A stretch of DNA of 64,000 nt, taken from Enterococcus sp. DIV0212c (GTDB taxonomy: Bacteria > Bacillota > Bacilli > Lactobacillales > Enterococcaceae). A program made the translations under genes and the position numbers. Under the pieces are notes generated by a model. That model was not told where the DNA came from. It made no database searches and saw only the letters and a program-made list of their open reading frames with translations. Below, piece by piece: positions 26,373 through 37,582 of the stretch. How positions within the stretch are numbered: position 1 is the first letter of the stretch; each line of letters opens with the position of its first letter. The stretch lies in NCBI RefSeq assembly GCF_017377505.1, contig NZ_JAFREN010000011.1, positions 44,812 to 108,811 of the forward strand, in the 5' to 3' direction.

Positions 26373-27578
26373 ATGAAAGAAAAAGTTGTTTTAGCCTATT
26401 CTGGAGGACTAGATACCTCTGTTGCTGTTAAGTGGTTAGTTGACGAAGGTTATGACGTGATCGCTTGCTGTTTAGATGTCGGTGAAAAGAAAGATTTAGA
26501 TTTCATCAAAAATAAAGCATTAGAAGTTGGAGCCTCAGCTTCCTATACCATTGATGCCAAAGAGGAATTTGCTCAAGAGTTTGCCTTGATTGCTTTACAA
26601 GGCCATACCTTCTATGAACAATCTTATCCATTAGTTTCCGCTTTATCTCGCCCTCTGATTGCTAAAAAATTAGTAGAATTAGCACACGAGACTGGAGCGA
26701 CAACAATTGCTCACGGGTGTACAGGAAAAGGGAATGATCAAGTACGTTTTGAAGTCGCGATCAACGCTCTTGCACCCGAGCTCAATGTGATTGCTCCAGT
26801 TCGTGAATGGAAATGGTCACGTGAAGAAGAAATCAATTATGCTAAAGAAAAAGGCGTACCAGTCCCAGCCGATTTAGACAACCCTTATTCTGTCGATCAA
26901 AACCTTTGGGGTCGTGCTAATGAATGCGGCATTTTAGAAGATCCTTGGGCTACTCCACCAGAAGGAGCCTATGAATTAACAGCTAGCTTAGAGAATGCAC
27001 CTGAGGAAGCAGATATTATCGAGTTGACTTTTTTTGAGGGTGTACCTACAGCTATCAACGGCAAAGAAATGTTGTTATCTGATCTAATCCTTGAGTTAAA
27101 TGATTTAGCTGGTAAACACGGCATCGGCCGAATCGATCATGTAGAAAACCGTTTAGTGGGAATCAAATCACGTGAAGTTTATGAGTGTCCAGCAGCCATT
27201 ACACTAATGACTGCGCATAAAGAGTTGGAAGATTTGACCTTCGTTCGTGAAGTAGCACACTTCAAGCCAATCATCGAAAATCAATTATCACAAATTATTT
27301 ATGATGGCTTATGGTTCAATCCGCTAACTGACGCATTGATTGCTTTCTTAAAATCTACGCAAAAATATGTAAACGGTGTGGTTCGGGTAAAACTATTCAA
27401 AGGTCATGCCATTGTTGAGGGACGTAAATCAGCAAACAGTCTATATAACGAAAACCTAGCAACTTATACATCTGCCGATACATTTGATCAAGATGCTGCC
27501 GTTGGTTTCATCAAACTCTGGGGACTTCCTACCAAAGTCAATGCAGAAGTCCAAGCTGCATTAAACAAAAATAATTAG
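26373..27578 (+). CDS. argG: argininosuccinate synthase
   Basis: This enzyme joins citrulline and aspartate at the cost of ATP, the penultimate step of arginine synthesis. I take the ATG at 26373, with AAGGAG 8 bases upstream, instead of a GTG overlapping that site; this gives 401 residues. The N-type ATP pyrophosphatase motif [10 protein letters not shown] (about 8-17), [19 protein letters not shown] (about 112-130) and [23 protein letters not shown] (about 169-191) are intact. argH follows after an unusual 337-base gap. Whether the strain makes citrulline de novo or takes it from the deiminase pathway cannot be seen here. Confidence 0.97.
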   Translation: MKEKVVLAYSGGLDTSVAVKWLVDEGYDVIACCLDVGEKKDLDFIKNKALEVGASASYTIDAKEEFAQEFALIALQGHTFYEQSYPLVSALSRPLIAKKLVELAHETGATTIAHGCTGKGNDQVRFEVAINALAPELNVIAPVREWKWSREEEINYAKEKGVPVPADLDNPYSVDQNLWGRANECGILEDPWATPPEGAYELTASLENAPEEADIIELTFFEGVPTAINGKEMLLSDLILELNDLAGKHGIGRIDHVENRLVGIKSREVYECPAAITLMTAHKELEDLTFVREVAHFKPIIENQLSQIIYDGLWFNPLTDALIAFLKSTQKYVNGVVRVKLFKGHAIVEGRKSANSLYNENLATYTSADTFDQDAAVGFIKLWGLPTKVNAEVQAALNKNN

Positions 27579-27915
27579 CAATGATTTTAGTTTTTATCTA
27601 GGCTGAATTTTAAAACAAGATAACTTGTACTTTTATTGTAAATAAGGTTATCCTATCCAGTTCAGCTATTACGCTCGACTTATCCTAGGAGAATTTCTTT
27701 TCTATCTGCGGATCGAAATAAGGAAATCGATAAGTCTTAATATGATAGCCAAGCTCGTTACGACGGAGAGCAAGAAATTTCACTAAAAATTTAATCCTTG
27801 CCAGCTATAGCTATCTCCCATAAACAATTGATAAGTAAACAGGTTATCTACATCGAGAAGTGGATGACCAATTTCTTATCACAATGAATAATAATACATA
27901 AATGAGGTGTGCATA
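27579..27915 (+). other. structured intergenic region between argG and argH
   Basis: No gene fits. By eye it contains several paired elements built around CTTATC/GATAAG: GCTGAA...TTCAGC enclosing GATAAC/GTTATC (about 27,602-27,667), GACTTATC...GATAAGTC (about 27,678-27,738), GATAGC...GCTATC (about 27,744-27,815) and TTGATAAG...CTTATCACAA near the argH start. It may be a mobile palindromic repeat or a structured leader for argH. Unexplained. Confidence 0.45.
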
Positions 27916-29301
27916 ATGGAAAAATTATGGGGCGGACGCTTTGAAGGAAAAAGCGAAGCGTGGATCGATGCTTTTGGTGCTTCGATTCCTTTCGATCAAA
28001 AGTTAGCCAAACAAGATATTACTGGGAGTTTAGCCCATGTAAAAATGTTAGCTAAGACAGGTATTTTAAGCGAAGAAGAAGCTGAACAAATCACTTTGGG
28101 CCTTGATTCCATTCAGAAAAAGCTAACAGCTGGTGAACTTGAATTTAGTATAGAAAATGAAGATATCCATCTAAACATTGAAAAACATCTACATGGTGAA
28201 ATTGGCCCTGTTGCTGGAAAACTGCATACAGGCCGTAGTAGAAATGATCAAGTCGCTACAGACATGCATCTCTATTTAAAAGAAATCGTTCAAGAAGTCA
28301 TCGAAAAGATCCACTTATTTCGCCAAGTTTTAGTTCATAAAGCTGAAGAAAATATTGAGACCATTATGCCTGGCTACACTCACTTACAACATGCACAACC
28401 GATCTCATTCGCCCATCATATGATGGCTTATTACGGCATGCTGACACGAGATCAAGAACGTTTCTCAGAAAGTTTGAAACGAATCGATATATCTCCATTA
28501 GGTTCTGCCGCTCTTGCAGGAACAACTTTTCCGATAGATCGGGCATATTCAGCTGAATTATTAGGTTTTTCTTCAGTCTATGAAAACAGTCTCGACGGCG
28601 TGAGTGATCGGGATTTTATCTTAGAATTTCTTAGCAACAGTTCTATTTTAATGATGCATCTTTCTCGTTTTTGTGAAGAAATCATCTTATGGTGCAGCCA
28701 CGAATTTCAGTTTATTGAATTGACGGATACTTTTTCTACCGGCAGCTCAATCATGCCTCAAAAAAAGAACCCAGATATGGCAGAATTGATTCGAGGGAAG
28801 TCTGGTCGCGTATACGGCAATTTATTCAGCCTCTTAACCGTTTTAAAAGGTTTACCGTTAGCTTATAACAAAGACCTGCAAGAAGACAAAGAGGGCATGT
28901 TTGATACGTCTCATACAGTTTTAACTAGTTTAGAGATTATGGCAGGCATGGTAGAAACAATGAAACTAAATCAAGAAATAATGGAAAAATCGACAGAAAA
29001 AGATTTTTCAAACGCAACAGAACTGGCAGACTACCTTGCAAACAAAGGAATGCCCTTCCGACAAGCACATGAAGTGGTTGGAAAATTAGTATTACAATGT
29101 ACGAAACAAGGGATTTATTTGCAAGATGTTCCATTAAACGAATACCAAGCTATTACACCCTTAATCGAATCAGACATCTACCAAACGCTCGCCTCAAAAA
29201 CAGCAATCGAACGTCGACATTCGTATGGCGGGACTGGATTCGATCAAGTGAAAGCAGCAATTGAGCGTAGCAAGCAAAAACTTGAAAGCGAAAAAAACTA
29301 A
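27916..29301 (+). CDS. argH: argininosuccinate lyase
   Basis: ArgH splits argininosuccinate into arginine and fumarate. The start is ATG 27916 after GAGGTG (a GTG three codons earlier overlaps the site); the product has 461 residues. Motifs: [21 protein letters not shown] at the start, [19 protein letters not shown] (about 105-123), and the fumarase/lyase superfamily signature [12 protein letters not shown] (about 277-288), holding the catalytic serine loop. It follows argG and ends in a strong terminator shared with dps. Confidence 0.97.
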   Translation: MEKLWGGRFEGKSEAWIDAFGASIPFDQKLAKQDITGSLAHVKMLAKTGILSEEEAEQITLGLDSIQKKLTAGELEFSIENEDIHLNIEKHLHGEIGPVAGKLHTGRSRNDQVATDMHLYLKEIVQEVIEKIHLFRQVLVHKAEENIETIMPGYTHLQHAQPISFAHHMMAYYGMLTRDQERFSESLKRIDISPLGSAALAGTTFPIDRAYSAELLGFSSVYENSLDGVSDRDFILEFLSNSSILMMHLSRFCEEIILWCSHEFQFIELTDTFSTGSSIMPQKKNPDMAELIRGKSGRVYGNLFSLLTVLKGLPLAYNKDLQEDKEGMFDTSHTVLTSLEIMAGMVETMKLNQEIMEKSTEKDFSNATELADYLANKGMPFRQAHEVVGKLVLQCTKQGIYLQDVPLNEYQAITPLIESDIYQTLASKTAIERRHSYGGTGFDQVKAAIERSKQKLESEKN

Positions 29302-29302
29302 A

Positions 29303-29344
29303 AAAAGCTTATGGAAGATAGAAAACTATCTTTCATAAGCTTTT
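29303..29344. terminator. bidirectional terminator between argH and dps
   Basis: AAAAGCTTATG-x-AAGATAG pairs with CTATCTT-x-CATAAGCTTTT around an AAAA loop, with T residues on the plus side and on the minus side. Confidence 0.8.
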
Positions 29345-29356
29345 AAATTCTGTTGA

Positions 29357-29845
29357 TTAACGAGTTTTTGTACGAGAATCTGCATCAATGCCAGGTGCTT
29401 TACCTAATTTTGCTTGCAACATCCAGATATTTTTCTCAATATCTGTTTTGTTCGCAATAAAGATATCTTGTGTAGAATCATCGCCTTCTTCACCAGAAAC
29501 ATCGATTCCTTTTTGATAAAGATCCGCTAAATAACGGTAACCTTCTACTAATTTTTCCATACGTTCAGGAATTGTACGTTCGTATGTGCCGATTTCATCT
29601 GAAATACCAGTATGATCAGCAAATTCTTGTAATGTTGAGTAAGGAGCGCCATCTAATGTAATCAAACGTTCAGATACGACATCTAATTGGTCATTGATTT
29701 GGTCCATGTATTCGTCCATTTTAGGGTGTAATGTCAAGAATTCTGGGCCACGCATATACCAGTGAGTTTGGTGGATTACCACTGAAAACTGGCTTAGATC
29801 TGCAACAAGTTGATTTAATACTTCTTTTGTTTGTTCAAATTTCAT
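29357..29845 (-). CDS. dps: Dps-family ferritin-like DNA-protection protein
   Basis: Dps dodecamers oxidise Fe(II) with hydrogen peroxide and store it, protecting DNA. The 162-residue protein has the Dps intersubunit ferroxidase residues in VVIHQTHWYMRGPEFLTLHPKMDEYMDQINDQLDVVSERL (about 22-61), that is the His, Asp and Glu ligands at their usual spacing. Strong AGGAGGATG site, ATG at 29845; monocistronic. In Firmicutes these genes are usually controlled by PerR, but I did not find a convincing PerR box here. Confidence 0.93.
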   Translation of the reverse strand: MKFEQTKEVLNQLVADLSQFSVVIHQTHWYMRGPEFLTLHPKMDEYMDQINDQLDVVSERLITLDGAPYSTLQEFADHTGISDEIGTYERTIPERMEKLVEGYRYLADLYQKGIDVSGEEGDDSTQDIFIANKTDIEKNIWMLQAKLGKAPGIDADSRTKTR

Positions 29846-29968
29846 TATACATCATCCTCCTAAGTTTTTATCTACATCTATTATTGTAGTACGAAATGAC
29901 GAAAAAGTACACTAAAATCTTTCATTTTTATAATATTTTTTATTTAATAATAATTCTAAACTAGAACA

Positions 29969-30706
29969 TTAATTGCCATTAGGAATCGGCATTTTATCCA
30001 ACGAATCAACAATCTCTTTAGCCACTTCATTCAGCGCCTCTTGCAACTCTTTATTCATCGTATCCATGTCACTTGAACCAGATATAAATGCCATAAATAA
30101 ATTAGATACGGCTTCTTTTTGATCATCCGGCACAAACCACTTACCCTTTTCTTTTTCTAAATGCAATTTCAACGCAACTGGATCTGTTTTGATTTTGATT
30201 GCTTTGACCCGCTCTTCCAAAATAGAAAATGTGGCTTCCAACGTTTTTTGCTCATCCTTAGCTATTTCCGGATTGGAGATCGTGTCTTTTACTAGTTGTC
30301 GCGTCATTTCCTGCATTGCGCTTACTAAATCCAAGCCCGTAACATAATAGGTGATCGTTGCTCCGGTTTTTGTTTCATCTATTTGAACAATTTTATAGGT
30401 CGCTTTTTCTTTTACTTGTTGTAAAAGTTGCTTTGTTAACTGATTCGCCTGTTTTTCTGGTACTTGTGCGCCAGTAGAAGACAATCCTTTTGCAAAATTT
30501 TCTTCAAACGCTTTACTATTTTCATCCAGCTCTTTTCCAGCCTGTTTACCATCACGAAATTCTTTGGAAAACTTACTCTCTTCTTTTTGATAAACAAGAC
30601 GGTCAATGAACAACTCTCCCGCATCTTCTGCCGAGATACCTTTAGAACCACAACTTGTTAGAAAGATTCCTGCTAAAATCAAAGAAGCGATCCATACTTT
30701 TTTCAT
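29969..30706 (-). CDS. lipoprotein of the DUF5105 type
   Basis: A 245-residue secreted lipoprotein with signal MKKVWIASLILAGIFLTSCGSKG (lipid-modified Cys at about 19). The mature part is helical and charged, with KFSKEFRDGKQAGKELDENSKAFEENFAKGL and an alternating region ending DALNEVAKEIVDSLDK-like. It resembles the DUF5105 lipoproteins common in enterococci and listeriae, whose function is unknown. It has a GGAGG site and is probably monocistronic. No adjacent gene suggests a role. Confidence 0.7.
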   Translation of the reverse strand: MKKVWIASLILAGIFLTSCGSKGISAEDAGELFIDRLVYQKEESKFSKEFRDGKQAGKELDENSKAFEENFAKGLSSTGAQVPEKQANQLTKQLLQQVKEKATYKIVQIDETKTGATITYYVTGLDLVSAMQEMTRQLVKDTISNPEIAKDEQKTLEATFSILEERVKAIKIKTDPVALKLHLEKEKGKWFVPDDQKEAVSNLFMAFISGSSDMDTMNKELQEALNEVAKEIVDSLDKMPIPNGN

Positions 30707-30768
30707 TTCCTTTCCTCCGTTCTCTTACTTACTAGTAAAGCAAGTTCCCTGTTATTTGTCAAAATAAT

Positions 30769-32298
30769 TTATTCTAAATCAGCCCTGAGTTTCGCTAATT
30801 GATGATAACTAGCAGACAATTGTTGCTGTGTTGTAATATACAATGGATATATCTGCTGATAAACTTGATGATTTTCATGATTAGGTTCGATCACTTCATA
30901 AATTTCTACTTGCTCACACGCCGTTTCTAAATCTGGAATTACCCCTAAACTTTGCCAACCTAGTATAACAGCACCTAAAGCTGATGCTTCAATACTTTCA
31001 GTTAATGACAGTGGGTAACCCAAAACATCGGCCATTACTTTTTTAAACACTTCTGAATCAGCAAAACCGCCCGTTGCACGAATTTCGTTTACCGTTCCAC
31101 CTAGCTCTTCTAGTTCCGTTAAAATCCGCTTCAAATTCAAACAAATTCCTTCAACCACAGCGCGCATCATGATTTTATCATCATGATTTCTCTTCAAACC
31201 AACAAAACTGCCCGTAGCTTCTGCATCCCACAAAGGGGCACGTTCACCTAATAAATACGGATGAAACATTAATCCTTTAGCGCCCACCGGAGTTTCTTTC
31301 ACAAGATCCATTACTGCATCATATGGGTTGCGTAAAGATTCACAGGCGTTAGTCTGAACTTCTTTTAATAACGTTTCACACGCCCAATCAAAAATTCCGG
31401 CCCCGTTACTAGTAGCTCCGCCGATCACCCAGTAATGTTCATCCAGCACACAACAAAAAGTTTCTGCTTGAGGATGAGTATACGGCTGTTCAACGATATA
31501 ACGTAAAGCTCCACTTGTCCCAACTGTCAAAGTCGCTATTCCTTTAGTTATAGCACCTAATCCTAAATTAGATAACGGTCCATCTGCTCCGCCTAATACA
31601 AAAACCGTTTGTTCTGATAAACCTAAAAGTTCCTTCCAATGAGCTTTTAATTTAGTTAATTGATGGGTTGGTTTGACTAACGTTGGAAGTTGCTCTTCCT
31701 TAACGCCCATCTCAGATAAAGCTTGCTGATCCCAAGTAAGATCATGAATATTTAAAAAACCTGTCCCCGAAGCTGTGCTGATATCGGTAATATATTGATC
31801 AAATAATTGGTAAAAAAGGTACTCTTTCATCCCAATAAACTTTGCTGCTTGATCATAGATTTCCGGCATTTCTTCTTTCAGCCAACGAATTTTGTGAAAA
31901 GGTGTCATCGGATGCATCGGCAATCCAGTATTTCGATATATTGTTTGGCCTAGAGCTGTATCCTTTAACTCCTCTGCATATTTTTCCGCCCGATTATCCG
32001 CCCATGTGATCACTCTTGTTAGAGGTTGATTATTTTTATCCATTACAATTAGCCCATGCATCGCTGTAGAAAAGGAGATCAGTGAAATTTTATGGGGTTG
32101 TACGTTAGTTATCACTTGTTTGATACAGGTAATAACTGCTTGAAAGATCTGGTCCACCTCTTGTTCTGCCATACCTTCTGTTTCTTGAATGAGCGGATAA
32201 CGAACATAAGCTGTTGTCCGAACTGTTCCATCTTCATTAAAAACGACTGCCTTCGTCTGAGTGGTCCCAATATCCACACCAATTGCTATTTTTTCCAT
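30769..32298 (-). CDS. gntK: gluconokinase, FGGY family
   Basis: This kinase phosphorylates D-gluconate to 6-phosphogluconate, feeding the pentose phosphate pathway. The 509-residue protein has the FGGY N-domain ATP motif IGVDIGTTQTKAVVFNEDG (residues 5-23), MAEQEVDQIFQ, the C-domain ADGPLSNLGLGAITKGIATLTVGTSGALR (about 235-265) and RATGGFADSEVFKKVMADVLGYPL (about 420-445). Usual partners (gluconate permease, 6-phosphogluconate dehydrogenase, regulator) are not adjacent, so substrate assignment rests on overall similarity; another sugar acid or polyol is possible. Confidence 0.85.
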   Translation of the reverse strand: MEKIAIGVDIGTTQTKAVVFNEDGTVRTTAYVRYPLIQETEGMAEQEVDQIFQAVITCIKQVITNVQPHKISLISFSTAMHGLIVMDKNNQPLTRVITWADNRAEKYAEELKDTALGQTIYRNTGLPMHPMTPFHKIRWLKEEMPEIYDQAAKFIGMKEYLFYQLFDQYITDISTASGTGFLNIHDLTWDQQALSEMGVKEEQLPTLVKPTHQLTKLKAHWKELLGLSEQTVFVLGGADGPLSNLGLGAITKGIATLTVGTSGALRYIVEQPYTHPQAETFCCVLDEHYWVIGGATSNGAGIFDWACETLLKEVQTNACESLRNPYDAVMDLVKETPVGAKGLMFHPYLLGERAPLWDAEATGSFVGLKRNHDDKIMMRAVVEGICLNLKRILTELEELGGTVNEIRATGGFADSEVFKKVMADVLGYPLSLTESIEASALGAVILGWQSLGVIPDLETACEQVEIYEVIEPNHENHQVYQQIYPLYITTQQQLSASYHQLAKLRADLE

Positions 32299-32399
32299 TT
32301 TCTCGCCCCATCTCTCACTTTCATTATTCCTAATAAAAAATGAGTTGTCTAGTAAAAAAGAAGTTTTTTTACGTATTTATTTATGAAAGGAGATTTTTT

Positions 32400-33086
32400 A
32401 TGTTAGTTATTTATTTTGTTGTTGGTTGTGTGATCGGCTCTTTTCTTTGTTTAGCGGCTGAACGAATCCCGATTGGAAAATCTATCTTATTTCCTGCCTC
32501 CCATTGTTCTTATTGCCGAAATAAGTTGAAATTTTTTGAGTTGATTCCGATTATTTCTATTATTTTTCTACGTTTTCGCTGCCGTTATTGCGGGCATAGG
32601 TTTTCACCTGTTTATTTTTTTAGTGAGCTTATTTGTGGATGGCTTTGTTTTTTAACAATTTTTAAGCCTGTTCATTCATTATATTGGCTTTGTTTCTTAT
32701 TTACAGCCGTTCTCTTATCTTTAACAGATATTTTTTATTTAATCGTTGAACCTAAAATTTTTTATCCGTTAGCTGTTTTATTATGTATTTGGCATATTTA
32801 TTTGCCGTTGCCGATTTATCTTTTGACAAGTATCATTAGTTTTCTTGGTTTGCACGGCATAAACTATTTTTTTCCTGATTCTGTAGGAGGTGGAGACATT
32901 ATCTTATTAACTTTATGGGGCGCGCTTTTAGGAAGTGAATCACTTATCCTTTTACTTTTCTGTGCTAGTAGCAGTGGGTTGTTCTTTATTTTATTTTGCC
33001 AATATGTTTTAAAGAAAAGCATACGACAACTTCCCTTTGTTCCTTTTTTAAGTATTGGACTATTTATTGTATTTTTATGTAAATGA
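32400..33086 (+). CDS. comC: type IV prepilin peptidase (A24 family, ComC-like)
   Basis: This membrane aspartyl protease cleaves and methylates prepilin-like proteins of the competence or type IV pilus machinery. I take the ATG at 32400 behind AAAGGAG, giving 228 residues. It begins with the N-terminal methylase domain (VGCVIGSFLCLAAERIPIGKS), a zinc knuckle of two pairs (CSYC about 39-42, CRYC about 64-67), the first catalytic Asp in SLTDIFYLIVEPK and the second in the GGGDIILL motif. Membrane segments are as in the family. No pilin genes are adjacent; comG is expected elsewhere. Confidence 0.92.
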   Translation: MLVIYFVVGCVIGSFLCLAAERIPIGKSILFPASHCSYCRNKLKFFELIPIISIIFLRFRCRYCGHRFSPVYFFSELICGWLCFLTIFKPVHSLYWLCFLFTAVLLSLTDIFYLIVEPKIFYPLAVLLCIWHIYLPLPIYLLTSIISFLGLHGINYFFPDSVGGGDIILLTLWGALLGSESLILLLFCASSSGLFFILFCQYVLKKSIRQLPFVPFLSIGLFIVFLCK

Positions 33087-33090
33087 ATAA

Positions 33091-33121
33091 CGAAACAAAA
33101 GGAATTATCACTTTTGTTTCG
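33091..33121. other. hairpin between convergent comC and msrA
   Basis: An 11-bp perfect stem, CGAAACAAAAG with CTTTTGTTTCG. It lacks a clear T run on either side, so terminator function is uncertain. Confidence 0.4.
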
Positions 33122-33131
33122 CATCTCTCAG

Positions 33132-33665
33132 TTATTTATTTTTCCAATTTTTCCGAATAAATCCAGCACGACCAGAACCTTCTTTATATAGGTTGTAATG
33201 GACGTTGTGCTTTTTATAATAGTCTTGATGGTAGTCTTCAGCTGGGTAAAAAGGTTGGGCAGGTTCGATCTTTGTAACGATTGGTTGTGTAAATCGGCCA
33301 CTGGCTTGTAATGCCTCTTTTGATTTTTCTGCGATTTCTTTTTGTGCTTCATTTGCATAAAAAATAACGGGACGATAAGAATCGCCGCGATCTGCAAATT
33401 GTCCTAGAGCATCTGTTGGATCAGTTTGCTGCCAATAGGTTTCAACTAGTTTTTCGTATGGAATAACCGCAGGATCATAGGTTATTTCAACTGCTTCCGT
33501 ATGACCAGTCGTTCCTGTTGTAACTTGCTCATAAGTCGGATTTTCAGCATGTCCACCTGTGTAACCAGCTACAACTGAAATAATGCCTGGTTGCGTATCA
33601 AAAGGTTTGACCATGCACCAAAAACAACCGCCGGCAAAAATTGCTTTTTCGTAATTATGTTCCAT
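33132..33665 (-). CDS. msrA: peptide-methionine (S)-S-oxide reductase MsrA
   Basis: MsrA repairs the S-form of oxidised methionine in proteins using thioredoxin. The 177-residue protein has the catalytic motif GGCFWC (nucleophile Cys14, Cys17), [28 protein letters not shown] (about 34-61) and VFF-type [19 protein letters not shown]. It starts at ATG 33665 after GAGGTGAAGG. Monocistronic; unlike in some relatives, no MsrB domain is fused. Confidence 0.96.
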   Translation of the reverse strand: MEHNYEKAIFAGGCFWCMVKPFDTQPGIISVVAGYTGGHAENPTYEQVTTGTTGHTEAVEITYDPAVIPYEKLVETYWQQTDPTDALGQFADRGDSYRPVIFYANEAQKEIAEKSKEALQASGRFTQPIVTKIEPAQPFYPAEDYHQDYYKKHNVHYNLYKEGSGRAGFIRKNWKNK

Positions 33666-33743
33666 GATTCCTTCACCTCTTCTTTTTCCTTATCATAAGC
33701 TGAATGAAAAAATAATGATATTGATTTGCCTCAACCTATTTTT

Positions 33744-33784
33744 ACAAAAAAATCACCTAGCAATCATTCGACTGCTAGGTGATT
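33744..33784 (-). terminator. terminator of the rpoB-rpoC operon
   Basis: AATCACCTAGCA (33751-33762) pairs with TGCTAGGTGATT (33773-33784); T residues follow on the minus strand. It also reads out on the other strand. Confidence 0.85.
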
Positions 33785-33790
33785 CTTCTT

Positions 33791-36700
33791 TTATTTATTC
33801 AACTCATTCAAAGCATCTTCAGCAGCCATTTGTGCTTCAATATCAGAGATACTGTAGACATTTTCGCTCGCTACGCCAACTTCTTTTGGTTCCATGTTAC
33901 GGTAACGAGCCATACCAGTACCAGCTGGGATGATCTTACCGATGATAACATTTTCTTTCAAACCAAGTAATGGGTCTTTTTTACCACGAATCGCAGCATC
34001 TGTTAACACACGAGTTGTTTCTTGGAATGACGCAGCAGATAAGAAACTGTTTGTTTCTAATGATGCTTTTGTGATTCCTAGTAAGACTGGACGGCTTGTT
34101 GCAGGAACGCCGCCGGCTACTAATGTGTCATAGTTACGATCTTTAAATTCAGCGATATCTAGTAATGTACCTGGTAAGATTTCAGTGTCACCTGGATCCA
34201 TGACACGAACTTTACGAAGCATTTGACGAACCATTACCTCGATATGTTTATCACCAATTTCCACCCCTTGCATACGGTAAACACGTTGTACTTCACGCAA
34301 TAGGTAGTTTTCAACTGATAATACATCACGAACTTGTAGTAATTGCTTAGGATCGATCGAACCTTCTGTCAATGGTTCACCACGATGGATCGTATCGCCT
34401 TCAGCAACTTTCATACGAGCAGTATAAGGAACTGTATACGTACGAGTATCAGTTTTTCCTTTGATTGTTACTTCTTTTTGACGTGTTGCAGGATCTTCAG
34501 AAATATCGATGACTTCACCAGTAACTTCTGTGATGACTGCTTGTCCTTTAGGATTACGTGCTTCAAAGATTTCTTGGACACGAGGTAGACCTTGAGTAAT
34601 ATCATCTCCGGCAACCCCACCTGTATGGAAGGTACGCATTGTTAACTGAGTACCAGGCTCTCCGATTGATTGAGCGGCAATTGTACCAACTGCTTCCCCA
34701 ACCTCAACACCTGAACCAGTTGCCAAGTTACGACCGTAACAATGTTTACATACACCGTGTTTCGTATTACATGTAAATACGGAACGGATAGTTACTGTTT
34801 CAATACCAGCGTCAATGATCTCTCTTGCAAGATCTTCTGAAATTAGTTGATCTTCACCAACAATCACTTTGCCAGTTTCAGGATGAATCACAGATTTACG
34901 TGTGTAACGACCAAGTAAACGTTCTTCTAACGGTTCAATGATTTCATTACCTTCACGAATAGATTGGATAACTAAACCACGGTCAGTTCCACAATCGTCT
35001 TCACGAATGATTACATCTTGAGCAACGTCAACTAAACGACGAGTCAAGTAACCTGAATCGGCTGTCTTCAAGGCTGTATCGGTCATCCCTTTACGAGCTC
35101 CATGGGTAGAGATAAACATCTCTAAGACAGAAAGTCCTTCACGGAAGTTAGAGATGATCGGCAGTTCCATGATACGTCCATTCGGTGCGGCCATCAGTCC
35201 ACGCATACCAGCAAGCTGAGTAAAGTTGGAGATGTTACCACGGGCACCAGAATCTGACATCATGAAGATTGGATTTTTAGCATCCATACTTTCGATCAGT
35301 TTTTGTTGGATCTCATCTTTGGCTTTGTTCCAAACAGCAATAACACGTTCATAACGTTCGTCATCTGTAATCAGACCACGACGGAATTGTTTCGTGATAT
35401 TTTCTACTTGTTTATGGGCATCATCAATGATTTCTTGTTTCTCATGCAATACCATGATATCAGCGATACCAACGGTCATACCAGCATGAGTAGAATGTTT
35501 ATAACCTAAGTCTTTCATTCTATCAAGCATCTTAGAAGTTTCAGTGATATGGAATCTCTTGAAGACTTCAGCAATGATGTTTCCTAAGTTTTTCTTCTTG
35601 AATGGTAAAACTAATTCTTGTTCTTTAATATGAGCAGGAATATCTGTACCAGCTTCTACAAAATAATTGTCAGGCGTTTGCACAGTTAAGTTGTAATCTG
35701 TTGGTTCATTCAAGTAAGGGAATTCTATAGGCATGATTTCATTAAAGATGATCTTACCTACAGTTGTAATCAAAATTCGTTCTTTTTGCCAATCCGTAAA
35801 TGGTTTGTCGCCAAGTAATGTTGTTTGAACTCCGATACGTGAGTGTAAATGCACGTATCCATTACGCCATGCTAAAACAGCTTCGTTCATGTCGCGGAAG
35901 ATCATGCCTTCCCCTTCACGTCCATCTTCTTCCATCGTTAGGTAATAGTTACCTAAGACCATATCTTGAGAAGGTGTTACAACTGGTTTACCATCTTTTG
36001 GATTCAAAATGTTTTGAGCAGCTAGCATTAACATACGTGCTTCAGCTTGCGCTTCTTCGTTCAATGGAACGTGAACGGCCATTTGGTCTCCATCGAAATC
36101 GGCATTATAAGCTTCACAAACTAATGGGTGAAGACGAATTGCGCGTCCTTCAACTAACACTGGCTCAAAGGCTTGGATACCAAGTCTGTGTAGTGTAGGT
36201 GCTCGGTTAAGCAATACTGGATGTTCTTGAATAACTTCTTCTAAGATATCCCAAACTTCATCTTCTCCGCGTTCGATTTTACGTTTTGCGTTTTTGATGT
36301 TTGTTGCAATTTCGCGTTGAACTAATTCACGCATTACAAAAGGTTTGAATAGTTCAATCGCCATTTCTTTTGGCAAACCACATTGGTACATTTTCAAGTT
36401 AGGTCCTACGACGATAACTGAACGACCAGAGTAATCCACACGTTTACCCAGTAAGTTTTGACGGAAACGACCTTGTTTCCCTTTCAACATATGAGAAAGA
36501 GATTTCAATGGACGATTACCAGGTCCAGTTACTGGACGACCGCGACGGCCGTTATCGATCAACGCATCGACTGCTTCTTGCAGCATACGTTTTTCATTTT
36601 GAACAATGATGTTTGGCGCATTTAAATCTAATAAACGTTTCAAACGGTTGTTACGGTTGATTACACGACGGTATAAGTCATTCAAATCACTTGTCGCAAA

Positions 36701-37444
36701 ACGTCCACCCTCTAGTTGAACCATTGGGCGCAAATCTGGTGGGATTACAGGAATAACATCCATAACCATCCAGCTTGGTAAGTTTCCAGAAGCACGGAAT
36801 GCTTCTAAAATATCTAAACGACGGATCGCACGTGTTCTTTTTTGACCTTGTGCTGTTTTCAAATCTTCTTTCAAACCAGCAACTTCGCCATCTAAATCAA
36901 CGTTGTCCAATAATTGTTTAACAGCTTCTGCACCCATTGCTGCAGTAAAACCTTGACCATATTGATCACGTTTATCGCGGTATTCGCGCTCTGTTAATAA
37001 TTGTTTTTTCTCTAAAGATGTATCTCCGGCATCAATTACCACATAAGATGCAAAATAAATGATTTCTTCTAAGGCACGAGGACTCATGTCTAATACAAGC
37101 CCCATACGAGATGGAATACCTTTGAAATACCAGATATGTGAAACAGGTGCTGCTAACTCGATGTGTCCCATACGTTCACGACGAACTTTAGAACGAGTTA
37201 CTTCTACACCACAACGGTCACAAACGATACCTTTATAACGAATACGTTTATATTTTCCACACGCACATTCCCAGTCTTTAGTTGGGCCGAAAATGCGTTC
37301 ACAGAACAAACCTTCACGTTCAGGTTTTAACGTACGGTAGTTAATCGTTTCGGGTTTCTTTACTTCACCGTAAGACCAGCTTCTGATCTTTTCTGGAGAA
37401 GCCAAACCTATTTGCATACTTTCGAATTTATTTACATCGATCAA
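33791..37444 (-). CDS. rpoC: DNA-directed RNA polymerase subunit beta'
   Basis: The 1217-residue beta' subunit carries the polymerase active site. The start is TTG ([13 protein letters not shown]) after GGAGGG, as in other enterococci. Visible features: the N-terminal zinc ribbon ([22 protein letters not shown], about 60-80), the catalytic magnesium site NADFDGDQM (about 455-463), the bridge helix and trigger loop region ([32 protein letters not shown]), and the second zinc site [13 protein letters not shown]. Second gene of the rpoBC operon with a 138-base spacer. Confidence 0.98.
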   Translation of the reverse strand: MIDVNKFESMQIGLASPEKIRSWSYGEVKKPETINYRTLKPEREGLFCERIFGPTKDWECACGKYKRIRYKGIVCDRCGVEVTRSKVRRERMGHIELAAPVSHIWYFKGIPSRMGLVLDMSPRALEEIIYFASYVVIDAGDTSLEKKQLLTEREYRDKRDQYGQGFTAAMGAEAVKQLLDNVDLDGEVAGLKEDLKTAQGQKRTRAIRRLDILEAFRASGNLPSWMVMDVIPVIPPDLRPMVQLEGGRFATSDLNDLYRRVINRNNRLKRLLDLNAPNIIVQNEKRMLQEAVDALIDNGRRGRPVTGPGNRPLKSLSHMLKGKQGRFRQNLLGKRVDYSGRSVIVVGPNLKMYQCGLPKEMAIELFKPFVMRELVQREIATNIKNAKRKIERGEDEVWDILEEVIQEHPVLLNRAPTLHRLGIQAFEPVLVEGRAIRLHPLVCEAYNADFDGDQMAVHVPLNEEAQAEARMLMLAAQNILNPKDGKPVVTPSQDMVLGNYYLTMEEDGREGEGMIFRDMNEAVLAWRNGYVHLHSRIGVQTTLLGDKPFTDWQKERILITTVGKIIFNEIMPIEFPYLNEPTDYNLTVQTPDNYFVEAGTDIPAHIKEQELVLPFKKKNLGNIIAEVFKRFHITETSKMLDRMKDLGYKHSTHAGMTVGIADIMVLHEKQEIIDDAHKQVENITKQFRRGLITDDERYERVIAVWNKAKDEIQQKLIESMDAKNPIFMMSDSGARGNISNFTQLAGMRGLMAAPNGRIMELPIISNFREGLSVLEMFISTHGARKGMTDTALKTADSGYLTRRLVDVAQDVIIREDDCGTDRGLVIQSIREGNEIIEPLEERLLGRYTRKSVIHPETGKVIVGEDQLISEDLAREIIDAGIETVTIRSVFTCNTKHGVCKHCYGRNLATGSGVEVGEAVGTIAAQSIGEPGTQLTMRTFHTGGVAGDDITQGLPRVQEIFEARNPKGQAVITEVTGEVIDISEDPATRQKEVTIKGKTDTRTYTVPYTARMKVAEGDTIHRGEPLTEGSIDPKQLLQVRDVLSVENYLLREVQRVYRMQGVEIGDKHIEVMVRQMLRKVRVMDPGDTEILPGTLLDIAEFKDRNYDTLVAGGVPATSRPVLLGITKASLETNSFLSAASFQETTRVLTDAAIRGKKDPLLGLKENVIIGKIIPAGTGMARYRNMEPKEVGVASENVYSISDIEAQMAAEDALNELNK

Positions 37445-37472
37445 AAGGGATTCCCTCCATTCAATTAGTTAG

Positions 37473-37570
37473 AAAAGCTGAATGAGCTATTCACCGTAGT
37501 TTGGAACTAGAAACAATCATGTTGATTTTTCTAGCCCAAAACTAACGGATTTCATTGGCGCTTTATACAA
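37473..37570. repeat. possible copy of the AAAAGCTGAATG intergenic repeat between rpoB and rpoC
   Basis: It starts AAAAGCTGAATGAGCTATTC, sharing the first 12 bases and a later GGAA-TAGAAA segment with the tandem units at 60,253-60,505. The match is partial, so relation is uncertain. Confidence 0.3.
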
Positions 37571-37582
37571 AATGTAAAACAA

